DNA from: Streptomyces glaucescens
Lineage (GTDB): Bacteria > Actinomycetota > Actinomycetes > Streptomycetales > Streptomycetaceae
DNA length: 64,000 nucleotides
Assembly: GCF_000761215.1 (NCBI RefSeq)
Contig: NZ_CP009438.1
Span: 6,428,501-6,492,500, forward strand
Direction of reading: 5' to 3'
The notes under the pieces are model-generated. The model was not told the origin of the DNA. It saw only the letters and a list, made by a program, of their open reading frames with translations, and searched no databases. The translations under genes were made by a program, and so were the position numbers. Positions 51,867-59,453 of the stretch are shown in pieces. Numbering within the stretch: the stretch's first letter is position 1; every line of letters begins with the position of its first letter.

Positions 51867-53600
51867 GTGAGGGATACGCGACGGGTTTTCCTCAGTCATA
51901 CCTCGGAGTTACGGAGGTATCCGGACGGGCGGTCGTTCGTGGACGCCGCGGAGGCGGCCGTGCTGCGCGCCGAGCACGTGCCCGTGGACATGCGGTACTT
52001 CACCGCGCGGGACGGCAAGCCCGCCGACTACTGCCGTGCGCGGGTGCGGGACTCCGACGTCTACGTCGGCATCATCGGCTTCCGCTACGGATCGCCGGTC
52101 CGCGATCTTCCGGACCTCTCCTACACCGAGCTGGAATTCGAGGAGGCCACCGAGGCGGGCCTGGAGCGGCTGGTGTTCCTCCTGGCGGAGGACGAGGACG
52201 TGGGGCTGCCTCCCCGGGAGATCCTGGATGTCCACGCGGATCGCCAAGAGGCGTTCCGACGGCGTCTGCGGGAAAGCGGGATCACGGTGCACAAGGTGCG
52301 TGACCCGCAGCAGCTCGAGGTGGGGCTGCTGCAGGCGCTGCTCGGGCACCGGAACAGCCCTGTCGCCCCCGCCCGTGGGCCGTCCGCCGTCCCCGCCCCA
52401 CCGCCGCTGACCCTGGACCCGCCGGCCTGGGAACGGCTCGGGGAACTGCTGCGAGGTGTGCGGCCGGCCCTCTGGTGCGAGGACGCCTACCGCTCGTCGT
52501 TCGGCGTGGCGGAGGGACGGGCCGCCGCGCCGTTCGTGACACCGGCCGGCGACCTGTACGACTGGGCGCTGGACCTCGACGCACGCGAGCACAGCGGGCC
52601 GCCGAAGGTACTGGCGTTCGCGCACGCGCTGGCCACCGGGTTCAGCACCGGTGCGGGGCCGGACGGGCGGCGGCGCGCATTCGCCCTGAGCACATGGGTG
52701 CGCGAGGTGCGCGAACGACTGGGTCTGCCCGAACCACCCCCGGTGCGGGAGATCAACACGCACCAGGTCACCATGCTGGTCCGGCTCGACCAGGATCCGC
52801 AGGAACCCGGACAGGTCTTCGCGGAAGTGTGGCTCCGCCCCTCACTCGACCCGTCCGACTGGAAACGGGTGCAGCCGCCGGAGACGGCCACCGAGCGCAT
52901 CAGGGTCTCGCTGGAGGGTGCGCGGCGCCTGGTGGAACGATGCGTGCGCTCCTTCAGGGACGAGGCACGGGGCTTCCGGGGGCAGGGCGCCGACGGCGGA
53001 CCGCCCTCCGAGCTGCGGCGTATCGAGTTCGCGGTCACCGACACCCTGCTGGAGACCGAATTCGACCAGTGGCTGTGTGACGTCAGCGTCTACAAGGCAT
53101 GGCGGCTCGGCCAGCGGTACGAGGTGGTCGTACGGTGCCCGCACGCGCGCGACCTCGCGGACTTCGCCCATCTGTGGACGCTTCGCTGGGGATGGCTGGG
53201 CCGCAACGACGGTACGGACGACAAGGCCACCGTCTGGGTCGGGAACGAGGATCTGGACCGGCTGGACGATCACGTCACCGACTGGGAGGAGTCCGAGCAC
53301 CCCGTCTGCGTCGCCGTGGCTGCGGACGACGCCGAGCCGGTCTGGCGCGCGGCGCTGCACGTCGGCATGCCGGTCGTCGTATGGCAGCGCGCCTCAAGCC
53401 GCCGCGACCCCAAACTGCCCAGGCTGAAAACCCTGTTGCCCGTCGCGGACGTCGCGGAGCTGCCCCGGGAGGTGAAGCGGCTGCGCCGCAACCGGAACGT
53501 CCCGGCGTCGGCGCGGTCCAGCGTGGTCCTCCTGTGGGACGACCCCGACCAGGCGTTGGAGACCGCTCCGCTGACCGATGCGGGCTTCTTCCCCGCCTGA
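51867..53600 (+). CDS. DUF4062 (TIR-like) plus VMAP-C protein of a vWA-MoxR-VMAP conflict system
   Basis: The 577-residue protein begins RRVFLSHTSELRRYPDGRSFVDAAEAAV, the DUF4062 fold distantly related to TIR domains, up to about residue 110 (ELEFEEATEAGLERLVFLLAED). A Pro-rich linker leads to a long region ending in the vWA-MoxR-associated C-terminal domain (QWLCDVSVYKAW, YEVVVRCPHARD, HVGMPVVVWQRA, LPREVKRLRRNRN). VMAP proteins are the adaptor/effector subunits of ternary systems with a MoxR ATPase and a vWA protein, both encoded next. The GTG at 51867 puts DUF4062 at the very N-terminus; other GTGs upstream are possible. Confidence 0.82.
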   Translation: MRDTRRVFLSHTSELRRYPDGRSFVDAAEAAVLRAEHVPVDMRYFTARDGKPADYCRARVRDSDVYVGIIGFRYGSPVRDLPDLSYTELEFEEATEAGLERLVFLLAEDEDVGLPPREILDVHADRQEAFRRRLRESGITVHKVRDPQQLEVGLLQALLGHRNSPVAPARGPSAVPAPPPLTLDPPAWERLGELLRGVRPALWCEDAYRSSFGVAEGRAAAPFVTPAGDLYDWALDLDAREHSGPPKVLAFAHALATGFSTGAGPDGRRRAFALSTWVREVRERLGLPEPPPVREINTHQVTMLVRLDQDPQEPGQVFAEVWLRPSLDPSDWKRVQPPETATERIRVSLEGARRLVERCVRSFRDEARGFRGQGADGGPPSELRRIEFAVTDTLLETEFDQWLCDVSVYKAWRLGQRYEVVVRCPHARDLADFAHLWTLRWGWLGRNDGTDDKATVWVGNEDLDRLDDHVTDWEESEHPVCVAVAADDAEPVWRAALHVGMPVVVWQRASSRRDPKLPRLKTLLPVADVAELPREVKRLRRNRNVPASARSSVVLLWDDPDQALETAPLTDAGFFPA

Positions 53601-53646
53601 CCACCCAGACCCGTACCGCGACCGCATACCGACGACCGGAGGTGCC

Positions 53647-54690
53647 GTGAAAGACTGGTGGATCTACAAGGGCGACCGGGCCACGGACCGGCTGGCCCGG
53701 CTCGCCGAACACCAGCCTCCCTGGCGGACGTTCGACGGTGAGGTCGACCTCGGCTACGAGGTGCCCTCTCTGGACGACGAGCGCTATGCCGCCGACCGGG
53801 AACGCGGCGCCGGCTACATCGCCGACGAGCCGGAGATCGACCTCGTCAACACCGCCCTGTACTTGCGCCGCCCGCTGCTGGTCACCGGTGTCCCGGGCGC
53901 GGGGAAGTCCACCCTCGCCCACAGCATCGCCGAGGACCTGGAACTGGGACCGGTGCTGCGCTGGCCCATCACCAGCAGGACCACCCTGCGGGACGGCCTG
54001 TACCGGTACGACGCGCTGCGGCGGCTGGAGGACGCCAACCTCGGGCGGCTGGAGCAGCGGCCGGACCAGCTCCCCGCCGAGAGCACCGATCCGGGTGGGT
54101 CGATCGGCCGATACCTGCAACTCGGGCCGCTGGGCACCGCGTTCCTGCCCACCGAGCGGCCTCGTGTCCTGCTCATCGACGAGATCGACAAGGGTGACAT
54201 CGACCTGCCGGGGGATCTCCTGACCGTCCTGGACGAGGGACGGTTCGACATCCCCGAACTCGTCCGGCTGTCCGAGTCCACGCCGAGGGTCGCGGTGGGC
54301 ACCGACGACCAAGCGGGCCGGGCCTGGATCGTCGGCGGCCGGGTGCGGTGCCGAGCCTTCCCGGTCGTCGTGCTCACCAGCAATGGTGAACGGGAGTTCC
54401 CGCCCGCCTTCCTGCGCCGGTGCATCCGCCTCAACCTGCCGCTGCCCGACGAGGACAAGCTGCACCGCATCATCGTGCGGCGCATCGGCCGGCAGGCGGC
54501 CGACGAGGCACGGGGGCCCGGCGGTGTCATCGAAACCTTCCTCAAGCGCCGCAGCCATGGCGAGCTGGCGACCGACCAGCTGCTCAACGCGGTCCAGCTC
54601 CGGCTGGCCGGCGCCTGGACCGCCCCTGAGGACCTCGCCCGGCTGGCCGACGCGACCATGCACCAGTTGAGCGGACCGGACGCCACGTGA
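53647..54690 (+). CDS. MoxR-type AAA+ ATPase
   Basis: The 347-residue ATPase has Walker A TGVPGAGKST (residues 80-89), Walker B RVLLIDEIDKGDIDLPGDLL near 171, a sensor-1 VVLTSNGEREFPPAFLRRC and Arg-finger-like LRRCIRL. This is the MoxR/RavA group of chaperone-like ATPases that work with vWA proteins. GTG 53647 follows a consensus GGAGGTG. It ends overlapping the SAV_2336-type gene by 4 bp, and a short gap separates it from the VMAP gene, so the three form one operon. Confidence 0.93.
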   Translation: MKDWWIYKGDRATDRLARLAEHQPPWRTFDGEVDLGYEVPSLDDERYAADRERGAGYIADEPEIDLVNTALYLRRPLLVTGVPGAGKSTLAHSIAEDLELGPVLRWPITSRTTLRDGLYRYDALRRLEDANLGRLEQRPDQLPAESTDPGGSIGRYLQLGPLGTAFLPTERPRVLLIDEIDKGDIDLPGDLLTVLDEGRFDIPELVRLSESTPRVAVGTDDQAGRAWIVGGRVRCRAFPVVVLTSNGEREFPPAFLRRCIRLNLPLPDEDKLHRIIVRRIGRQAADEARGPGGVIETFLKRRSHGELATDQLLNAVQLRLAGAWTAPEDLARLADATMHQLSGPDAT

Positions 54691-57600
54691 TCTCCGACCT
54701 CCTCGCGCTGCTGGCCCGCGGCGGGGTCGACGACCCCGGGGCCGAGGAACTGGCGGACATCCTGTGGCTCGCACAGCGGGTGCTCCCGCCGGGCCGGCCG
54801 TCGGGCAGCAGCGGCGATCCGACGGGTGCCGGGCCGCACCCGCCCGCGGCGGAAGGGACAGCCGGGGAAGCGCCCGAGGAACCGTCGGGGCGACCGGACT
54901 GGGAGGACTCCGCCTCCGGCCAGGATGCGCTGGGCGTCCATGCCACCGGTACCGGCCCGCGGGACGGCACGGACGGGGGTGCCTGCACCTCCGGCACCCC
55001 CGTCCGTGTCCCGGCCGCCGCGTCCCTGCCGCACGCCCTGGCGCTCGCCCGGTCGCTGAAACCCCTGACCCGCAAGGTTCCGTCGCGCACCGCCTTCCAA
55101 CTCGACGAGGAGGCGACCGTCACCCGGCTGGTGGACGAGGACGTCCTCCTCCCCGTGCTCCGCCCCGAGCCGAGCCGGTGGCTTCGCCTCACCCTCGTCG
55201 TGGACTGCGGTCCGTCGATGAGCCTGTGGCAGGACGAGGTCAACGAGATCCAGCGCGAGCTGGCGCGGCTGGGCGCCTTCCGGGACATCCGCCGCTGGAA
55301 CCTCCTGCCGTCCACCGACGGCAGCGCTGTCGAGTTGCGCCCCCACCCCGCCGCGCACCGCCCGCCCCGGCACCCCCGCGAGATCGTCGACCCGGCGGGC
55401 GACCAACTGATCCTCGTGCTCAGCGATACGGTGGGCGGCATGTGGCGGACCGGCGCCGCACACCACCTGCTCACCGGCTGGGCGGGCCGTGCCCAGGTGG
55501 CCCTGGCCCACCTGCTCCCGGCCGACCTGTGGAACCGGGTCGGCATCGCGCCCGCTCCGACCCGGATGCACATCCCGCGGCCCGGGCTGCCCAACGCCCG
55601 CTGGAAGGTCGTGTCCCCGACCGTGCCACCGGATCACCACGGGGATCGGCACCGTCTCCGTCAGGGCGCGGCCGTCGTCCCGGTCCCCGTCATCGACCTG
55701 GAGCCTCGTTCCGTGCGGGCCTGGGCCGAGATGACGGCGGGCAACGGCCGGTGGACCAGCGCCGCGGCCCTGCTCCTCGCACCCGCGCGGCCGCCGGCCC
55801 GCCGCCCGCCCGGGAGACCCGTCGCGACACCGGCCGAGGTATCCCCGGAGGTGGCGATCCGCCGGTTCCGCGCCTCCTCCTCACCCGGCGCCTGGCGGCT
55901 CGCAGGGCTGCTCTCCGCGCTCCCGACGGTGACCGTTCCCATGGCCCGCCTCGTGCAGCAGGCCTTGCTGCCCGGCTCGTCCCGCAGCGACCTGGCGGAG
56001 GTCTTCCTCGGCGGACTCCTGCGCCGTACCACCGGCCCGGAAGGCCGTACCGCCGACGGGGAACTGCGCTTCGAGTTCTCCCCGCAGACCCGGGACGCTC
56101 TGCTGGCCGCCCAGTACCGCACCGACGTGGAGGAGGTCAGGGACCTCCTCCGTACGCGACTGACGGAGTATCTGAGACCTCGCTACGGCCATCCGCGCAG
56201 CATCCGGGCAGCACTGACGGGCGTGTCACCCCGAGGCGTGACGGTGGAGGCCGAGGGCGCGGCGTTCGCCAGGGCCTCCCGGGCGGACATGTCCCGGATG
56301 GGCGCGCCGCACGCCCCGGCGGAGCCGCGGACGGAGCCGGACGCCCCAGGCGCGGCCGACTCGGCGAAGGTGCACATCAGTTACGCCGCGCAGGACCGGA
56401 TGTGGGCGGAGTGGGTGGCCTGGCAGCTGGAGCGAGCCGGGTACGGGGCCGGACTGCGCCTGCTGCGGGCCGGCGAATCCCAGGACCCGGGGACGGCTAC
56501 GGGCAGGGCGGACGCGGTGGCGGCTCTGCTCTCGCGGGACTATGTGAGCGTCGCGGGCGGGAAAGGCCGGACCGCGGCCGCCGTGGCGGCCGGCGTGCCG
56601 TACGTTCCCCTGCTGGTCGAGCCCGTGGATGTCCCCGAGCCGCCGGCCCGCAGCGTGGGCACCGTCCTGCACGGACTCGACGAGCCGGCCGCCGTACGGG
56701 CCCTCCTGCGGGCGGTCGGCGACGCCTGCGGCCCGCCCCGGACTGCTGCTCCCCGCGCCCACGGCAAGCGGCCGCCCCCCAGGCTGCCGCACGGCGGAAG
56801 CCTGCCCCGGGTCTGGAACGTACGGAGGCGCGACCCGGACTTCTCCGGCCGTGAGGAGTTGATCGACCACCTCCGCGACACACTGACCGTCGGCAGCCCG
56901 GTGGCGATCCAGGCACTGCACGGGATGGGCGGCGTCGGGAAGACCCAGGTCGCCGTGGAGTACGCGCACCGCTTCGCGGAGCAGTACGACATCGTGTGGT
57001 GGGTCGACGGCGGACAACCGGAGCACCTGCCCGTCCAGTTCGGCGAGCTGGCCACGCGGCTGGGCATCGCCGACCCGGGCAGGGAAGTCGAATGGAACGC
57101 CGGAGCCGCCCTCGCGCATCTGGCCGGCACGGAGCGATGGCTGGTCGTCCTCGACGACGCGAACGATCCGCAGGCCTGTGCCGGAATGCTCCCGGCCGGC
57201 CCCGGTCACGTCCTGATCACCTCCCGCAACCCGCAGTGGCAGGGCCTGGTGAGCACGATCGGCCTGGACGTGTTCTCCCGTGCCGACGCCCGCCGTTACC
57301 TCACGACGCGCCTTCCCGCACTCACCGGGGACGAGGCGGACACGCTCGCCCGGGAACTCGGGGATCTTCCGCTCGCCCTGGCCCAGGCCGCCGGAGTCAT
57401 CGGTGCCGGCATGCCGGCCCAGCAGTACCTGGGCATCCTGTCGCGCACCACGACCGCACTGCTGAACGAGGGGGCCGTCCCCGCCTACCCGACGTCCCTG
57501 GCGGCGACGGTGGCACTCGCGAGGGAGGGCCTGGCCGCGTACCACCCGGGCGCGGCGGCGCTCCTCAGCCTGGGGTCGTTCTTCGGCCCCGGGCCCATTC

Positions 57601-58937
57601 CCGTCGACTGGCTGGAGGGTGCGCGAGGACTGCTGAGGACCGTCCCCGCCACCGCCGGGGCGCACTGGCCGCAGCATGCGCTGCAGCCACTCGCACGCTA
57701 CGGCCTGGCGCGGATCGACGGCGGCACCCTGCAGATCCACCGGCTGACCCAGACCATCGTCCGTGACCGGACGGGTGAGGCGGAGGCCGCGGCGGTAAGG
57801 TCCGATGTCGTCACGGTTCTGGCCGAGGTCTCGCCGGGTGATCCGGACCTCCCGGAGAGCTGGGACAGTTGGGCCCTTCTGACCTCGCACCTCCTGACAC
57901 GTCCCGATTCCCCGGAGGACCTCCAGGCACTGGGCCGGGTGCTGGCCGGAGCGGCCCACTACCTGCTCGCCAGCGGGCAGGTCGGTGAGGCCCTGATGAT
58001 GTCCCGGGAGTGCCACGCGTCGTGGGCCCGCACCATGGGCGCGGATCACCCGGAGACCCTCGTGTGGGCCCAGTACTCCGCCCTGGCGACGGCCGATGCG
58101 GGGGACACGGCCGAGGCCCGGACCTTGATCGAGGAGGTCCTCGCACGGCGTCGTCGTGTCCTCGGCGAGGACCATCCCGACACCCTGACCTCGGCGGACA
58201 CCTTGGCGCGGATCCTCGGTCATCTCGGCGAGCTGGTCGCGGCGCGCGAACTGGCCGAGGACGTCGTCGTACGACGTCGTCGTACCCTCGGCGAGGACCA
58301 CTCCGCCACGCTCGCCTCGGGGAACACCCTGGCGGAGATCCTGATCCGCCTCGGTGAGCTGGTCGCGGCGCGGGAACTGGCCGAGGACGTCCTCGCGCGG
58401 CTCCGTCGGCTTCTGGGGGAAGACCACCCGAGGACCCTCAGGACTGCCCACATCCTGGCTGTCGCCCTCGCCCGTCTGCACGAGCCGGTTCCGGCCCGGG
58501 AGCTGGCGGAGGATGTCCTCGCCCGGTCCCGGCGGGTGGTCGGTGACGACCACCCCGACACCCTCACCGTCATGGAGGGCCTGGCCGTCACCCTGCACGA
58601 CCTCGGGGAGTACACCGAGTCGCGATGGCTGCACGAGCACGTTCTCAGGTCGAGGCGCCGAGTCATGGGGGAGGACCACCCGGCGACGCTCGCCTCCGCA
58701 CGCAACCTGGCCACGGTGTTGTACCGGCTCCACGACCACCAGTCAGCCGAAGCCCTGCTGCAGGACGTCCTCGCGCGCAGCATGCGCGTCCTCGGCGCCG
58801 GCCACCCGGAGACGAAGGCCGTCGTCGGCTTGCTCGCGACGGTGCTCACCACGATGGGCAAGGCCTACCAGGCACAGCGACTCCTCGCCGGCCACGCGGA
58901 TTCCCGCAGCTCCGGGAAGCGTCGAAGAGGCCGGTGA
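54687..58937 (+). CDS. SAV_2336 (vWA-like)-TIR-NB-ARC-TPR multidomain STAND protein
   Basis: This 1416-residue protein is modular. Residues about 1-500 form the SAV_2336 N-terminal region, with a MIDAS-like LVVDCGPSMSLWQDEV. A TIR-like domain (KVHISYAAQDRMWAEWVAWQL) covers about 560-690. An NB-ARC ATPase follows with P-loop GMGGVGKT near 747, Walker B WLVVLDDA near 818 and GDLPLALAQAAGVIGAG near 892. About six 42-residue kinesin-light-chain-type TPRs (LGEDHPDTL, ARELAEDVLAR) fill about 1115-1405. It matches the TPR protein of FxSxx-COOH loci in layout. It likely senses a trigger through TPRs, switches via NB-ARC and signals with the MoxR/VMAP partners. Confidence 0.88.
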   Translation: MISDLLALLARGGVDDPGAEELADILWLAQRVLPPGRPSGSSGDPTGAGPHPPAAEGTAGEAPEEPSGRPDWEDSASGQDALGVHATGTGPRDGTDGGACTSGTPVRVPAAASLPHALALARSLKPLTRKVPSRTAFQLDEEATVTRLVDEDVLLPVLRPEPSRWLRLTLVVDCGPSMSLWQDEVNEIQRELARLGAFRDIRRWNLLPSTDGSAVELRPHPAAHRPPRHPREIVDPAGDQLILVLSDTVGGMWRTGAAHHLLTGWAGRAQVALAHLLPADLWNRVGIAPAPTRMHIPRPGLPNARWKVVSPTVPPDHHGDRHRLRQGAAVVPVPVIDLEPRSVRAWAEMTAGNGRWTSAAALLLAPARPPARRPPGRPVATPAEVSPEVAIRRFRASSSPGAWRLAGLLSALPTVTVPMARLVQQALLPGSSRSDLAEVFLGGLLRRTTGPEGRTADGELRFEFSPQTRDALLAAQYRTDVEEVRDLLRTRLTEYLRPRYGHPRSIRAALTGVSPRGVTVEAEGAAFARASRADMSRMGAPHAPAEPRTEPDAPGAADSAKVHISYAAQDRMWAEWVAWQLERAGYGAGLRLLRAGESQDPGTATGRADAVAALLSRDYVSVAGGKGRTAAAVAAGVPYVPLLVEPVDVPEPPARSVGTVLHGLDEPAAVRALLRAVGDACGPPRTAAPRAHGKRPPPRLPHGGSLPRVWNVRRRDPDFSGREELIDHLRDTLTVGSPVAIQALHGMGGVGKTQVAVEYAHRFAEQYDIVWWVDGGQPEHLPVQFGELATRLGIADPGREVEWNAGAALAHLAGTERWLVVLDDANDPQACAGMLPAGPGHVLITSRNPQWQGLVSTIGLDVFSRADARRYLTTRLPALTGDEADTLARELGDLPLALAQAAGVIGAGMPAQQYLGILSRTTTALLNEGAVPAYPTSLAATVALAREGLAAYHPGAAALLSLGSFFGPGPIPVDWLEGARGLLRTVPATAGAHWPQHALQPLARYGLARIDGGTLQIHRLTQTIVRDRTGEAEAAAVRSDVVTVLAEVSPGDPDLPESWDSWALLTSHLLTRPDSPEDLQALGRVLAGAAHYLLASGQVGEALMMSRECHASWARTMGADHPETLVWAQYSALATADAGDTAEARTLIEEVLARRRRVLGEDHPDTLTSADTLARILGHLGELVAARELAEDVVVRRRRTLGEDHSATLASGNTLAEILIRLGELVAARELAEDVLARLRRLLGEDHPRTLRTAHILAVALARLHEPVPARELAEDVLARSRRVVGDDHPDTLTVMEGLAVTLHDLGEYTESRWLHEHVLRSRRRVMGEDHPATLASARNLATVLYRLHDHQSAEALLQDVLARSMRVLGAGHPETKAVVGLLATVLTTMGKAYQAQRLLAGHADSRSSGKRRRGR

Positions 58938-59218
58938 TCGCTTCGACGGGGCGCGGACCCCGCCGATGGTCCGGGGGCAAGGCACTGACGCCCGGCGGGG
59001 AAGGGCTCTTCCTCAAGGTGGAGTGCGAGGTGCCGCGTGTGCCCGCGGACGAACGCATCGTCGTGCCGGGCACGCAGCACGTCGACCCCGCGCGGTGGAG
59101 TCCGCTCATCCACGACTTCCGCCACTACCACGGCCTCGCTCCGGAGGTGGGCCATGGGTTCCGCTCGGAGACCACGCGCATGGAAGCAGGCGACGGCGCA
59201 TTGAGTATTTTGCTATAG
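58934..59218 (+). CDS. 94-codon ORF, probable C-terminal remnant of a flavin reductase-like protein
   Basis: GTG 58934 overlaps the stop of the STAND gene as GTGA and opens 94 codons. Residues about 25-85 (LFLKVECEVPRVPADERI, VDPARWSPLIHDFRHYHGLAPEVGHGFR) look like the end of a flavin-reductase-type FMN-binding protein, while the first 24 residues do not. I read this as a 5'-truncated fragment placed in frame with the operon, translated or not. The resemblance is from memory of the family, not a search. Its stop codon lies within a strong palindrome. Confidence 0.45.
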   Translation: MIASTGRGPRRWSGGKALTPGGEGLFLKVECEVPRVPADERIVVPGTQHVDPARWSPLIHDFRHYHGLAPEVGHGFRSETTRMEAGDGALSILL

Positions 59219-59239
59219 GTATGTAGTCGTACCTATAGT
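59210..59239 (+). promoter_or_regulatory. Palindromic operator overlapping a promoter
   Basis: CTATAGGTA (59213-59221) and TACCTATAG (59230-59238) are perfect 9-bp inverted arms with an 8-bp spacer. Overlapping them are TTGCTA (59210-59215) and TATAGT (59234-59239) with an 18-bp spacer, a good -35/-10 pair. Transcription would start near 59246, at the ATG of the leader ORF. A repressor bound here would block RNA polymerase. No regulator gene is adjacent. Confidence 0.7.
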
Positions 59240-59246
59240 GGAGGGC

Positions 59247-59372
59247 ATGTCTGTTCCCGGTTCCCCCACCCGTTCGGCGCCGCGCGTTCGGACCGACGGT
59301 CAGCTCGACGCCTTCGGTTCCGCCACGTCCGCCCGCAACGGGGCGGACCGGGGCGTCCGCGTCGCCGGCTGA
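59247..59372 (+). CDS. 41-residue possibly leaderless ORF before the drug exporter
   Basis: ATG 59247 lies 7 bp after the TATAGT element, so its mRNA could be leaderless; a GGAGG just upstream is too close to be an ideal ribosome site. The 41-residue product (MSVPGSPTRSAPRV...) is Arg/Ser/Gly-rich with no known family. A CCGCGG-CGCC-CCGCGG hairpin (59382-59397) separates it from the exporter gene. It could be a regulatory leader peptide. Confidence 0.4.
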   Translation: MSVPGSPTRSAPRVRTDGQLDAFGSATSARNGADRGVRVAG

Positions 59373-59453
59373 GCACCCTGCCCGCGGCGCCCCGCGGCGC
59401 CCACCCCCGGACCGGTCCCCCGCAAGAACGACAAGAACAGGCACCCCACCTCC

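Noticed and set aside
58934..59218. FxsA-type FxSxx-COOH precursor peptide next to the TPR protein
   Set aside because: The ORF ends in LSILL, not F-x-S-x-x, and no radical SAM maturase follows; the FxSxx partner genes are not in this window.
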